Shown: in pieces, positions 46,311-59,215 of the stretch
How positions within the stretch are numbered: the stretch's first letter is position 1
How the letters are laid out: each line of letters starts with the position of its first letter
Assembly (NCBI GenBank): GCA_028023455.1
Contig: JAQFVV010006221.1
Span: forward strand, 7,175,011-7,239,010
Direction of reading: 5' to 3'
Length of the DNA stretch: 64,000 nt
DNA from: Epiperipatus broadwayi
Taxonomy: Eukaryota > Onychophora > Udeonychophora > Euonychophora > Peripatidae
Made by a program: the position numbers and the translations under genes
The notes under the pieces: generated by a model
Database searches by the model: none
What the model was told of the DNA's origin: nothing
Seen by the model: the letters and a program-made list of their open reading frames with translations, nothing else

Positions 46311-49300
46311 TTATAATTTTAAAGAAAAATCAAACTTCAATGTGCTGTGCAAATTTGAAGATATAATTTAAATCTTTTGTACTATTGTTAAATGTAATAA
46401 AATATAAATTCTTTATAAATTATTTGTTAATTTTTTTTATGTGTCTGTGTATATATATGTAATAAATGTACAATTGTTTAGATAAGAGTTTAATAAATAT
46501 AAATTAAGATCTGCAGTCTTTTTTCTTTATACATTTAAACAGAAGAAATCATAATTTTATCTCAAACACACTGTATTTTAATGATAGTTTTAGTTAAACG
46601 TTGTTAATAATGTTAAATTATTTTCTGTATATTGAGAAAAAAAAGATTTATAATGTTTAAGTTGCTAAATGTGAATCATAGACAGATAAATGAAATCAAT
46701 ACAAATAATTTGAATCAAAAAGACATCATTAGAAATCTTATGAGGTAAAAAAAATTTAAGTGAGTAAAGGACTGCATTGATTGTAGTTGCCTATGATCTG
46801 TTAAAAACCAATTAAATTTTAATAAAAATACAAATTTGAAATTAAAAAGAAAAAAATCCCATTATCTGTAGTAGGAAAAAAAAAAAAAAATTGTTTTTAA
46901 TAATCTGTTTATAGTCCTTCAAGATGAATTATTTTACATTAGTCCAGAAAAAGTTAGTAAAGATCTAAACTGGAAAAATTGTGTCTGAAGAATGAATTAC
47001 ATTATTAATAATATCTTCAAATTGAAATCAATATTGTTCACTTCGATTTATAAAATCAAGAAACTGTAAATTATTTTAGAGATAATTCAAATAAAACATA
47101 AATGTTTAACAGTTTATTTTTGATAAAACTTATCACAGCTATTTTAATTATTATTAGAATAATCAAACAATATTTCCATTCAGTTTATTAGAATAACATT
47201 TTATTATTTATTTTTTTGCCATTTTTTTTAGCTGGGAATTAAAGCAATAGCTTTTATCTCTTAAGGGTCCAGCCATTCTTATTCAGAGATAAAAATTAAA
47301 GATTTGATAATAACTTTTTAATGCAAGATAATTAGTATTTTTAAAACAGATGAAATTTGAAATTAAACTCTCATTTAGACGATTTGATAATTTCAATCTA
47401 TGGACAATTTATTTAAAATGAACTAAAATCAGATTTCCTATTGTAATGCTGAAAATAGAAGTCTGACAAGTTGATCAGCTAATATAATAGCTTGTAATGG
47501 ATTATTCAAAATTGTTTGAAAATTACTAATAATAATTGGTTAAAAGGAAAATGTAATGAATTAATAGAATAGCTTGTAATGGATTATTCAAAATTGTTTG
47601 AAAATTACTAATAATAATTGGTTAAAAGGAAAATGTAATGAATTAATAGTTGTTGTTTTTTTAATGTGTATAGGTAAGATATATAAAAGTTCCTTACTTG
47701 GATTAAATAAATAAATAAAGACATAATTAAAATTTATAAAATTTTATTAAAATAAGTGTCATTAAAAGAATTTGATCCTGATAATGGTGTTTTAATAGAA
47801 ATAAAAGAAAGTGAAATATATACATTTATATAACTTTTATTTTTTAAATTGATTACATTTGTAAATAACAAAAACAAAAAAAAAAGAATCTACAAATCTA
47901 ATATGTGATAGAAATTAAAAGATAAGAAAAAAAATCAGTAATTTATTATATACTTCTAATTAAAAGCAGAAATATTAAAAAGAAAAGTGTGGAAGAATTA
48001 TTAAAAAGAATGGGGGAAAAACTATCTATGGAGACATAATATTAAATTGAGGAGAAACTTCTTTATTTGTAAACTATAACTGGTTGAGAGATATGTCCTG
48101 TGTTGGAAAGAAATGATTTATTAAATATAAATCCTCATTAATTTAGAAATAGAAACTCTTGATTTATGTATTATTATTTGTTAATACCACCATAGAAAAT
48201 CCATTGCTGATTAATTTGAATATGTACCAGCTCACTACCTGAACTTGAGTCTTAATGCAACAATGCTAAGATAAATTATAATTAATTTATGCTATGAAGA
48301 ACATGTGCCTCTATCATTGTTGAAAACTGAACACTTAAATTAAACAAATTGGAAAAATAAGAGACATCAAAGGAAATTGTATATATACATACCATGGTAA
48401 GATGGTAATAATATAAAAAAAAGTAATAGGAATTAATGTTTTTAAAAAATATATTGATATAACTTATATTATAACAGTCCAGAAAATCAGAGGGAACTAA
48501 AAAAAGTTGCTGGAACAATATATGTTAAAAGTGGCTATATTTTAGAGACCAAATAAGTGGTATCTTAAATAGATCCAAATGAACAAAATACAAAGAATTT
48601 AATGTTTAAAAATCTATGAAGTGTTTTAAGAAGAATTGGTTTATAGAATAAATACTTATAGTTTTATAGGGATATGCAGAAGTAGAGAAATGTGAAAATT
48701 CTACTCTTCCTATATTAGATCAATTTCTGCTAACTTATGAAAACAAATAACTAAAAAATGTATCTGCATGATTTAAAGAAGGAAACTTTTATAATATTCT
48801 TAGAACTTGTAAACTGTATACGCACAAAAAATTGTATCCTCTTTTAGGTAAAAAAAAAATTAGAGCAACCAGAACAGAAGCTTTTCTGATTTGAATTTTA
48901 TAATTATTCTCTTTAGAAAATCGTGGGTATGAAAACTGTAAATAGTTATTTATTATACTTAAATTTAATTATTTTCTTTCCTGGCTTACCTCTGGATATC
49001 ATCAAGTGCAAGTTTTTTTTTTTTTTTTAAATCAAATTTTAAGTAAGTAAATTTAACAAAAATTAAGTAAGTAAATGAATTCCAACTAGATATAAGATAT
49101 TTATATTCTTATTTGGTTTTAAAAAATACAAATAGATAATTTTTGTATTTTCAGTTTTAATGAGTTTTAAAATTTTGAATGAACCTACTTCCTAAAGCTA
49201 TATATAACAAAAAAAATTGTGACGTAAAGTCTTAACTTTCATTTTTATCTGGAGTTTTATATAAATCAAATACAGTTAACATTTAAGGGATATTTGATTT

Positions 49301-49412
49301 TATTTATTTGCAATCACATTTTACATACATATGATAACTTAGCAAAGTAAAAAACTATTACAAATCAATCGTGAAGATGAATTTAAAAAATGTGAAATTG
49401 TTTCTAATCATT
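46311..49412. other. AT-rich DNA with one tandem duplication
   Basis: No gene or known repeat was recognised apart from the perfect 82-bp duplication at 47486-47649. Short A and T runs are frequent (for example 46876-46890, 49015-49028). Confidence 0.5.
47486..47649. repeat. Perfect 82-bp tandem duplication
   Basis: Two identical copies (47486-47567 and 47568-47649), each starting aatagcttgtaatgg and ending gaattaatag. No coding content. The perfect identity implies a young event. Confidence 0.95.
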
Positions 49413-49420
49413 CTATAACT

Positions 49421-49812
49421 CAGGTGTGGCCAACGTTTGTGTTCATAAGGTCTTTTTTATTTTTGAAATGTGTAGCAATCGACTTGTCATAGGCATAGTC
49501 TAAGTGGAGGGAGGTGTGAAATACATACTATTTTTATATCCTGGGTAATTAAAACAACATGAGTAATTATTAACAATATTTATTAATTCAAATTAGCTAC
49601 ATTAAGTCAAGATTAAAAATATTATTTTCAATAATGATACGACTTATCTATCTAGAATTGGGAAAGAAATTAGAACAAAAAAAACTTGAAAATTTTGACT
49701 TAATTTGTTTCACTCAGTTACCCAACAGCTGTTGCCAGATTGGCCCCGCGATCGACCAAAATTGGCTTTGCGATCGACCGGTGGATCACGATTGACTTGT
49801 TGGCCACCCCTG
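49421..49812. mobile_element. Small non-autonomous hAT-type element
   Basis: Starts caggtgtggccaac and ends gttggccacccctg, an inverted pair of about 14 bases with one mismatch. Flanks ctataact (49413-49420) and ctatacat (49813-49820) match at 6 of 8 positions, the hAT duplication length. The inner right part (gcgatcgacc-ggtggatcac, about 49747-49790) is a G+C-rich terminal region. The middle is AT-rich with no transposase. The length is 392 bp. Confidence 0.75.
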
Positions 49813-49820
49813 CTATACAT

Positions 49821-50985
49821 CATTACTTCAACTGAAATTACAGCTACCAATTTTCAAATATTATTATTATTATTATTTCATTATGGATTTGTGCTTATTT
49901 CATATATTGACATAAATCTCAAATTATTACTCTTAACAATGCTAATAATTACCAGCAGATATTGCCATAAGTTATCAAACCTTGGTTACATGATGATAAT
50001 TAAAACAATTATTACATAATTATAATCATTTTCTTCATAAGGGGATTCATTCTTACATCATGATTACTTACTCTGCAGCAAATAAAATAATAAATGATAA
50101 TTGCATGGTAATCAATCAGTAGCATAATTTTATTATATCTTAGTAATCAAACAGTTAAGAAACTACAACTAAATTCAACTGATGTTATTTAGATTTCAAC
50201 TCAACAGTTGACAACATGAACTTATACTTGCATTTAATACTATGATATTTGTTGTTAATAAAGATCTACAACTTTATTACTTTTCTGTTTTTATCAACCA
50301 CATTTTATTTGCATTAATGTACTAATAAGCCTATTACTATGAAAGATATTTTTCTTCTTTAAATATGTATATTCTATGAATAGCATTAATAAGCTAATAC
50401 AAGAAAAGTTTACATTCTGTTAGCCAAATAATTTGCTGAGCATTGGTCTTGAGCAAGGGGAAGGGGTCATAATCTTAGCACTTCAGCTTGTCTGTCCAAA
50501 TGGTATATTTTTTATTCAATTAATTCAATAAGCAATTATCTGAAAATGAAGTTTAAAAAAAGCATTCTAAATAAATATGGTAAATTCTAATAAAAAGTTT
50601 AGTTTAATGAAAATATATATTCCTTAATTTTAGTCTTAGATCTCATTAAAAGAAAAAAGCTATTTTAATGCTTTCTTTAAAATATTCAATTTTCTTTACT
50701 TCTTAATAGCTTTCATGCTTAAAAACTTATGAACTTTCTTAGTTTACTTATTGTTTAAAAACGAATCTATGAAATTCAGTGATGAAAAAATAAATAAGCA
50801 GTCCTATTTTGTAATTTAAAAAATCATCACACACACACACACATATATATAATTAGGCCTTATTTTCAGAAAGTGTTCAACTCTAAAAAATATTTAGGAT
50901 TCTATATGTTCATGACCTGGAGTAATCCAAATAGAACTTCAAATTTTTTATTACCTGAGCATTTCTAAACAAGACTAGGATTGAT
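49821..50985. other. AT-rich spacer before LINE
   Basis: No gene recognised. 50420-50500 is slightly richer in G+C. A (ca)n run followed by (ta)n sits at 50829-50851. The 3' part may belong to the 5' side of the LINE that follows, but shows no motif. Confidence 0.45.
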
Positions 50986-51019
50986 TATTTTTGCTCACCA
51001 TTTACTTATTATTATTTAT

Positions 51020-51230
51020 TTTTTTTGTAGGATTAAATGTAAATAGTGATGCAAATAATAGGCTATGGCCAAATGTTAGAAAAAATGATCTTGTTACTGT
51101 AAATTCAAATGATCTGCTATTGAATTTTTATATAAAATTTAGATTAATTATCACAAACACATTGTTTAGATAGAAAAGTTACTATAAGGAACATGGATGC
51201 ATCCATAATCAAAATAGCAATTAATAAGTT
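51020..51230 (+). pseudogene. LINE endonuclease C-terminal remnant
   Basis: The frame 50991-51173 reads VGLNVNSDANNRLWPNVRKND, then SNDLLLNFYIKFRLIITNTLFR. After a stop it continues KSYYKEHGCIHNQ, where a W-M-H-P block is usual. The N-x-R-x-G (DFNARVG-type) motif is reduced to LNVNSDA, so the catalytic Asp is lost. The LIITNTLFR block is the best diagnostic. Confidence 0.7.
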
Positions 51231-51985
51231 AGGAGTCCAAATACCAGAGAAGTTTCTATTATATGAGCACTTACAGGTGCAGATTGTTCCATTCATATTT
51301 GCAAGAAAAGTGATGTTTATTCTTTAATAGGATCCATTTGTGCTAAATTTTAATAACTTAAAATTATTAATTCAAACTTTTGGGATTATCATATTATTAA
51401 GACTCATATTGTTAAATTTTTGTAAAAAAAAAACATTTTTTACTCTCATAAGTCTTAAATAATTAAATTTTTTAAAGCTGAGAAAGAAACAACTATTTGT
51501 AAGCCAACAACAATTAAAAATACCTATGTAGTTATGGAAACAAGTAAATAGAATCATGATTGGTTTTCTGGTAATGTATTTATTAGTGACTTGATTACAG
51601 TGAAGCATTGTTTTTCACTTGGAAAAATAATAAACTGAATGTGTATCTTCATAATCAATATAATGATTTAAAGATAGAGATTCAATGACTAACAAGATTT
51701 AAAAATGGTTGGATTAAAATTGCAGACATACAGCAATTCATTAATTGTAATCACTAGATCTTTTTTTTGATGCATGAAAGTAATATGAGTCTGAAAAATA
51801 GTATCATAATCTTATTAAATTCATCGACACTCATATGATGACAGTGATATTTCAAATAGATGGAGTATTTTGATCATTTTTTTTTTTTGAATAATGATTC
51901 AAGAATTGAGATGAAGATTTTTAATGATATATTTCTTTTATTTACTCATTTAAATTTGGACAAATATCTAGCTTAATGAAGTTGA
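51231..51985 (+). other. Decayed LINE interval
   Basis: This lies between the endonuclease and RT remnants. No convincing protein similarity. It is AT-rich with T runs at 51763-51770 and 51879-51889. It probably holds the former linker plus later insertions. Confidence 0.4.
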
Positions 51986-53160
51986 AATAACTCTTAGTAA
52001 TCTTTAAAATGGAGAAGTTTAAAATATGGTGTGGATATATCAGCTTTAAAAATGCTGGATTTTTAAAAGAAATATGTGCACTCATCGAAGTTATGATTTC
52101 TGGCCTTAATGATGCTCTTAATGTTCCAATTTTTAAAAATAATGATAATAAACAACATTGTTATAATTATTATAGAATACCATTGATATCCAATACAGCA
52201 AGGATTTTTTCAAAGATATTGTTGAAAATTTGAACCAAATTATAGATAAATGCTTATTAGAAACTCAATGTGTTTTTTAGAGAATCAAGATGCACTTTAG
52301 CCAGGCAAATGCAAGAAAAGGATTGGAAACAAGAGATTTATATATTATTTTTAGATCTAGTGTCTGAACCTACCCTGACACCTCTCTGAGGAGTACCAAA
52401 GCACGAAACCATGGTCAGGGGTTTGGGGAGGGATTCCTGGCAGATATTTTAAGTGCTGCTCTGGCTAAGCATTTATCACAAAGCTTGTAGAGGAATTGGC
52501 AATCCTCATTGTTTATAACTTACAAGCTTAAGAGATAGGGTCATGTGATCTATGACTCTTATTTTGACTATTTATAGTCTCTGCCATAAGTCTTATGCAA
52601 TTTTATATTGCTGAGACTACTAATATATGGTATGGCTGAAGATCTATCAGTCCCATATAGCTATTTGAGTTGGATAGCTGGGTTTGAAGACATGTAGATG
52701 TCTGAAAATTTCAGATTTTCCACTCAATAGATAACTTTTAGATAGGTGCTTGCTTTGGGTTGGTATTTTTAGATCTCGTGTCTGAACCTACCCTGACACC
52801 TCTCTGAGGAGTGCCAAAGCACGAAAGCATGGTCAGGGGTTTGGGGAGGGGTTCCTGACATTTTAAGTGCTGGCTCTGGCTAAGCATTTATCACAAAGCT
52901 TGTAGAGGAATTGGCAATCCTCATTGTTTATAACTTACAAGCTTAAGAGATAGGGTCATGTGATCTATGAGTTCTATTTTGAAGATTTATATATTGCTTT
53001 AATTGATTTTGCAGGGTATTTGACAAATAGCACTGTTTTATATTGGTTGTCTACCAAAGAATACCTATAGCTTCTATAATAACAGAAAGGAGTTACTACA
53101 GATAGAAAATCAGGCAATTAAAATGAAAACTAATGCTAAAGATGTGCAAAAATTCCAATT
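51986..53160 (+). pseudogene. LINE reverse transcriptase remnant
   Basis: The frame 52009-52233 reads FLKEICALIEVMISGLNDALNVPIFKNNDNKQH, then YRIPLISNTARIFSKILLKI. These are RT fingers motifs (VPIFKK...NYRGISLLS...KVF-type). Then come RCTLARQMQEKDWKQEIYI-like and, after the nested retroposon, ALIDFAGYLT (about 53000). This is motif A, where the Asp is kept (IDFAG). The catalytic YADD-type box was not found. Joining across 52347-52982 keeps the frame from RDLYI to ALIDF. Confidence 0.75.
52347..52982. mobile_element. 636-bp retroposon with internal direct repeats
   Basis: A perfect 13-bp flank, agatttatatatt (52334-52346 and 52983-52995), marks the insertion into the LINE RT. Two copies of about 220 bp (52347-52567 and 52765-52982) share gaacctaccctgacacctct, agcacgaaa-catggtcag and agcatttatcacaaagcttg. 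A spacer of 197 bp separates them (52568-52764). No TG/CA ends and a long target duplication argue for LINE-type mobilisation (a SINE-like dimer) rather than LTRs. No tail or clear polymerase III boxes were seen. Confidence 0.83.
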
Positions 53161-53399
53161 TTGTTTTAAGTTTTTATGACTAGGCTTTGGAATTGCTTAT
53201 AACTGACTTAATGAATCAGGATCAAAATATGATATAAATTTGATGATGAAAGTTTTACTTGATTTTGAATTTACAATATCCTGATAATTTTACTATTTTT
53301 GCCAAATCAAAAAATCTACAGATTGAACTGAATATTTTGAATGCACCACACAATGATTTTATTTTAATCATTTAATTTTCTTTATCAATCTGTGGATGG

Positions 53400-53870
53400 A
53401 AGAAATTTTCAGCAGCTTTTAGTTGGATAGTTATCAATTTGAGAATGTAAGCAAATTTAAATATTTTGCTAACATTTTAAATAGAAAGGTGAATTTACAT
53501 GGTCAAATGCAGTTCAGATTTCTATATGCTGCTACAGTTTTTAACAAGTTAAAAAATAAGTTACTTCATCATAGCACACTGCAATTAAATTTATATAAAA
53601 ACTTATTTTAAATATTTTATGGACTCCATTGGCATAACAAAGACATTACAAAAATTTCTTTAAGGCTGTTCTATAAAATTCTAAAAATACATTGGCAAAA
53701 TCTTAAACCAATTAATATTTTTCAACTTGCTGGATGAGATAGTATTGAGTCAACTATTTTAAAAGTATATCTTCATTGAATTGAATATGATAAACAATAC
53801 AAAACTTGATTTAAAAATATATTTTATGGTAAACTTGAAGATGTTTTCATGGGAAAAGTGTTAACATTAT
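53400..53870 (+). pseudogene. LINE C-terminal region
   Basis: The frame 53423-53611 reads YQFENVSKFKYFANILNRKVN, then RFLYAATVFNKLKNKLLHHS and LNLYKNLF. After stops come LRLFYKILKIHWQNLKPI (about 53665-53710), DSIESTILKVYL and KNIFYGKLEDVFMGK (about 53815-53855). This is the order of the C-terminal extension of CR1/L2-type LINE proteins. Confidence 0.75.
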
Positions 53871-54337
53871 TTCAATGACATTCTCAAGTAGTACAATATT
53901 GTGCTTTCATTGGGAATATATAGCTAATGATAGAATACAGAAGGGGACAGAAGTTTGCTGCAGAAATTAAGGCAACATTGCTAAACTATCAAATAAATAG
54001 AATGAACCAGCATTTTCTGCAAGGGTTTGATTCATGAATTAATTTACATAGTCATTGCAAAGCTCATCCCTAGTGTTTTTTTGTTTTTAATTTGGAGTTG
54101 GAATAACCATATTTGTTAGTGTCTGCTCCAATAGGTATCTTCATTTTTAGTTGAAAGATAAAGATTGCAGGTTAATCTGGTTTTGTATGATAAATGATGG
54201 TGCATTAACCACAAAACAAAATTTCAATATATGATGCAGCTTCAGGTATTAAGTCAGTTGTGGAGCCTCTTTTATTATAAATATAGTTGACTTTATTATC
54301 AATTTTACTATGGCAACTAATTTTCTATCATCTAGAT

Positions 54338-54818
54338 CAGTGGTCTTCAACCACCGGTCCGTAGAAGTTTTTTGCTGGTCCGTGCTAGACTGGCAAGAAA
54401 GTTTTTAATAACAAAATAATAAGATTTTAAACTTTTAATTAATATAAACAATTTTTATTTATTTTTTCATCGCACTTTTACCTGATTAAAAAAAAGAAAC
54501 AACAAAATCTAATCAATCATACATAAATTAATTTGTTTTTCTAGTTATCACAGATGTTTATGGAGAGGGGGGGGGGGATAGAATTAAATTTTTATTACTT
54601 TTCTAAAAAAATTCAAAATTAAAAAAAAAAAAGTTTTTTGTTATACAAACTCCATATATATATATAACTTCATCTAAGGCTAAGCTGTTTACATCTTTAA
54701 GAAAATTTATCTATAGACTTCTGCTGGTCCACGAAACCTTATCCTTATTTTTGCCGGTCCGCGAAATCTTATCCTTATTTTTACCGGTCCGCAGGTGTGA
54801 AAAGGTTGAAGACCACTG
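54338..54818. mobile_element. Non-autonomous hAT element, 481 bp
   Basis: Starts cagtggtcttcaacc and ends with its exact complement, ggttgaagaccactg. The perfect 8-bp flanks are atctagat (54330-54337 and 54819-54826). Both ends carry ccggtccg-type words. Near the right end a unit of about 30 bases (gaaa-cttatcctta-ttt-ccggtccgc) is repeated twice (about 54733-54792). The middle is AT-rich with G and A runs. It has no transposase. This is the best preserved small element of the window. Confidence 0.92.
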
Positions 54819-54826
54819 ATCTAGAT

Positions 54827-56990
54827 TGTGCAACTAATATGCAATCATAGTTTAATGAAGAGATTATAAACAAACGCATAAATTAATAAACAAAACTATA
54901 AGACACCAATAAGAATAAAAGAAGTTATTTATAATTAAATTTACATTTATTGTCTGAAGGATTACATAAATTATAATGTAGATCGCCTTCACTGGAAATA
55001 CAATAGTAACTTTCGGCTGTCATTGTTACTACACAATTACATTCTTTTGTCTAGAGCTATTGCAAACTCCAAAGTATTTTTTTGTTGTCACCTTAATAAC
55101 AACTAATTACATTTTAAAATTAGTTTCACTTATAACTTCAGGTTATTATTAATTGAAAAACATTGTTTTTGATAATAGAATTTCTTAAGTATCTTCTTTT
55201 TTTTATCGACTTTAAAAATATATGAAGCTTATTTAATGCATATCATTTTTTTTTAGATTATTAAAGTCTGTTACTGCTACTATTTTTTAAATTTTAGAAA
55301 GTAAGATTTCTGTTATTTAGTTTTCCGCTTCATATATGTATTATTCTCTTCTTCATTTACTGCCATTACTTTTTTATTTCTTTAAACTTAACGCACATTT
55401 CTTTATCAAGAATGAATTTACTATATATATTTGAAATACTGGCATTCTTCACATACCTGGAGCCTAATTGTAAATATAGGGGATTTGTGTATATTTTCTT
55501 CCCAGCAAACTTTTAGTGGAATACAATTAGCGCCGACTAACGACATATGCAACCATTAAATTTGTTTTCTAATGTAATCCATAGTAGATCCCTTTCATAC
55601 CGGTAACACAATTGTGGTACAAGAAGTCTGAATAATAATTTTATTAATTTATTTACATATTTTATATGATTTAGACTTTACAATAAATATTGAACTAATG
55701 AGAGTGTTATTTTAATGTTAATGAAAGCGAGGCTATTTCGACAATTTTTACTTTGGCTTGTAAAAAATAATAACGTTTATTTATTCAAAAATTTTGTTTA
55801 TAATTTATTTTTTAATACTTCAGTTTATTAAGAACAGTAAGTATTATATTTTATTATTCGTATATTTCTATTTTTTAAGCAATTACTGTTAAAAATAGAT
55901 TTTGAATGTCGGAATCGTTATATATTTTTTTTAAAAAGTGCCTCTTTTTAAACATCATATTTAGTTGAATAACTATTATCTTACTTTTTTTTAAATCTAA
56001 ATAATGTTTTACTTTATGAAAAATGCTAATGTTGAAAGTTATCTTGGTTTATAATTCTAACGTATATCACGGCATTGACAAATATAATTTATTAGAACTT
56101 GAAAACTCGTATTAGGATAATTCATTTTCAGTTATTTATACACTGATAAAAATATAACTATGATTACAGTTTTATTATTATTACTTGCTGCTATGCAATC
56201 TTTTTAAAGTCAAACCTATGTTTTTCTTTTCATCAGAGTTCAGTGTAATAAATGATTTTCCCTTTCATAGTAACATATGTACTGTATATACTTATTTTAT
56301 TAAAAATTTTGCCTGTTTAAATGGTTGTTTATAGTTCCATGCTACATATTTGTATGTATGCATGTTACTGCCTGAAGACATAAAATAATTACCATTACGA
56401 ACAAGCTATAACACCATTATCGTTGATGATAATTTCTATTTGTATGCCTTTATTGGGCACTTTCGTGTATGAACTTTAATGAGAAATAAAAAAATTGTAA
56501 GCCGTTTTCTTAATAAAATTAATAGAAATTTGACAATCGTTTTAAGCATTTAAGTACATATATCTTTTTGACAAGTAGTAAACCAAACAACAAAACAAAA
56601 TAGTATAACAAATTAACAATAGGGTTCTAGTTTAACACATTTGTTGCCAGCCTTGCATAAAGTTAAACATATATATATTGAATGTGTTCCCAATAAAGAA
56701 ATTACTTAAAGAGCAATTTTCTTTTTATATTCACTTTTACTTAAAAATATATATTTTCAGTCTTACTATTTATAAATTTTGCAGGACCTTGTTTACTTTC
56801 TCGCTCCCCCCCCCCCCGCGAAAATCGATATAGTATGCATTCTATCCTTTTTTACATACCCAGTGAAGCTACCGAGAAGCCTGGTAAATGAAACACCTCC
56901 CTGTAGTTTTACTAAATATGACATTCGGACATTACTATCAATGTCAAATTTGATGCAATAATATAAGATATTAAATGTTTAAATTTTGAT
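54827..56990. other. AT-rich DNA, no gene seen
   Basis: No recognised gene or element. A run of 11 C's lies at about 56807-56817. Short frames such as 56779-56961 have no family signature. Confidence 0.5.
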
Positions 56991-56996
56991 AAAATC

Positions 56997-57427
56997 TTAT
57001 GAAAATAAAGATGTAAATAGTGAGGTAAATGTTTTATTTTTGTGAAGAAAGGAGTAAAAGGCAAATGTGTAATTGGAGCAAACAATTCTGATTTTCCACA
57101 GATGTTGATTAAGTAAGAGGAAGAGATTAAAAAAGAATGTCATGATTTGAAAGTGCAGATCAGATAGGCAGATGCTGGGCTTGAAAGGAAGATCCATTAC
57201 TTGTATGTATGTGGTGAATTCATGCTGAGATAGAACAACTCAGAATTTCTCTTCATTGACAGAGAAAATATGCACTTGAGTCCGTCATCTGTTTCATAAA
57301 TTAGCCATCTATGCTGATACCAGGGATTGTTACCACATTTAATCATAGACTGCATCAGGCTCACACTCAAGGATCGAATGTCTCTGAGGACAAGCTGAAA
57401 TTTGAAAGATGGGAAAGACACATCCAC
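56997..57427 (-). CDS. Two adjoining small frames of unknown nature
   Basis: The minus-strand frame 57427-57197 (76 codons: MDVSFPSFKFQL, then MIKCGNNPWYQHRWLIYETDDG) is followed after one stop by 57197-56997 (66 codons). The composition is more balanced than the surroundings over about 57050-57540. No family was recognised, no splice sites were identified and there is no start context to rely on. It may be a decayed element, an exon, or chance. Confidence 0.2.
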
Positions 57428-57540
57428 AGAACTGTTTGAGTTTCATTTGAATATTTCATAGATAGAGGAATAAAAGGTGGCAGTAGAATGATAGAGTCAG
57501 CAATCCATACCTCTTTTTAGCCTTTCTTCAGGACATTCAT

Positions 57541-58925
57541 GCTATTTATCACCTGTAAGCAACATCAAAAAAAAAAAAGATTGACTTGATGTTTTTTTGA
57601 TTTTTTTCGTGTGTTTTTAATTTAGTCTGGATTACTTTGTTGGATAGTGTTGTTGATGTTTAGTTTAATTTTTCAAAAATGAAAGAAATAAAATTAAAAT
57701 AAACTCAACTTTATATTCTACTGTTTGATTAAAATTATGCAACTTTTTTACAATTTATGTTTTAGAATTATTTTGGTAATAATATTTTTTTTCTTCTATT
57801 TTTTGAAAACTCGCTCACAAAAAAAACCAAAAGCATGTCCTCCTATCATTAATTTTTATGTAAAATATTTGTAATTTTTAGAAAATGTTTTATTTATTGA
57901 TAGAATATTCATTATGACTTCAGTATGTAAAAAAAGTATAGAGTGCAAACTATATTGGTACCTCCCCCCATCTTTGTGGTCTAATTGTATATGATAGTAA
58001 CAATGATAGTATATTTAAATTGCAAGTTAGATGATTGGAGTAAGTAATGTAAATACTAATAGGCAAATGGTAGCCAAGCACCATACCAGAATTTATTACA
58101 AGATTCATAATCTCATCTAATTATTAATTAATGAATTGAAATTAATTAAGATAATTTTGATTATGAAATTGACCTTGCTATAAAGTTATAACTTGCTTAA
58201 TGTATATAGTAATCATACATTTGATTATTCTTGCTTGACAAGATAAGAAAATATCAAGCAATGTTGACTGTGAGCTTATTACAGCATATATTGTGTAGCA
58301 AAGTTGACGGATTTGTTAAATATGATGTTGGTTTTGAGAGTTACCATTTGAGATGTAATTGATTAAGAAAACAAATGGCAATGCTAATTTCAAGAATTTT
58401 TTTCAAGGAACATAATTGATTAATAGTTAAACTGTAAATAGGTAGATTACAACAATAATATTGTCATCCTCAGTTACAGTCAGTCCTAAAATTTAGCAAG
58501 AAATAGTTGCTTAAAATTTAAGTATGTTGGTTATTTATCGTAAATGTGTGTGTTAATTTTTGTTAATGTGCCAAACATTCATTTGATGGAGCAGCAATTT
58601 CCTCAGGTTAGAATATGTTAAAGGTTACTCTTGTAATAACCAAAATTTAATAATAGCCAGGACATAATGTGAGTTGATTGGATTGACTGCATCCAATTCG
58701 GGCTCCATACCTGTCAAAGTTTTTTAATTGGAAATTGTATTAAAAATAACTCATTATTTCAAAAATTACTATAATTGTAAACATCTAATGCTTTTTTTTT
58801 TTACATTATTATCGGTTATCTATATTACATCGCCAAGTTGCTAATTGCATTACAACTTCTGCCAACTCTTTTGTTGATTGTAATATGCTTACAGCAAGTT
58901 GTCTTCTGTGCAGTTGCATATAAAC
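57541..58925. other. AT-rich DNA, no gene seen
   Basis: No coding signal or known repeat found. Scattered poly-A and poly-T runs (for example 57570-57580, 58793-58802). Confidence 0.5.
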
Positions 58926-59215
58926 ATTGTACAGGCTTAAACCTGTATTAATATATGTAATATATGCGGGATTCGAACTCAGACTTTCATACGACCCACT
59001 ACTCTCAGTGCCATCTCATATTGTTGACCCACTTGATCACACATGTTGAAAAGATAAATAATCACCAATATACATATTTCATGCTAAACCAGCAATCATT
59101 AGTTGGTCTAGATTACTATCCTCACACATATATATAATCAGTGCTCAGCCTTATATTAAGATAGCCAATCTTCATACTTTAATGGACAGGCTTCAAACTA
59201 TTCCAACTCACAACT
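58926..59215 (-). repeat. SINE-like repeat S, reverse copy
   Basis: A full-length match to 41204-41494 in opposite orientation. As read on the minus strand it has the A-box-like tggcactgagagtag and the B-box-like gagttcgaatcc, and ends in gcctgtacaat. The copies differ by scattered substitutions. It lies upstream of the second hAT relic. Confidence 0.75.

Larger units (their letters stand above)
50990..54030 (+). mobile_element. CR1/L2-like LINE relic
   Basis: Remnants of endonuclease (51030-51230), RT (51990-53110) and C-terminal region (53400-53870) lie in order on the plus strand, interrupted by a 636-bp retroposon (52347-52982). The 5' end is truncated within the endonuclease or undetectable. 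The C-terminal motifs, with FKYFANILNRKVN and YKILKIHWQN, fit a CR1/L2-type group. Jockey-type is a less likely alternative. No intact frame remains. Confidence 0.75.
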
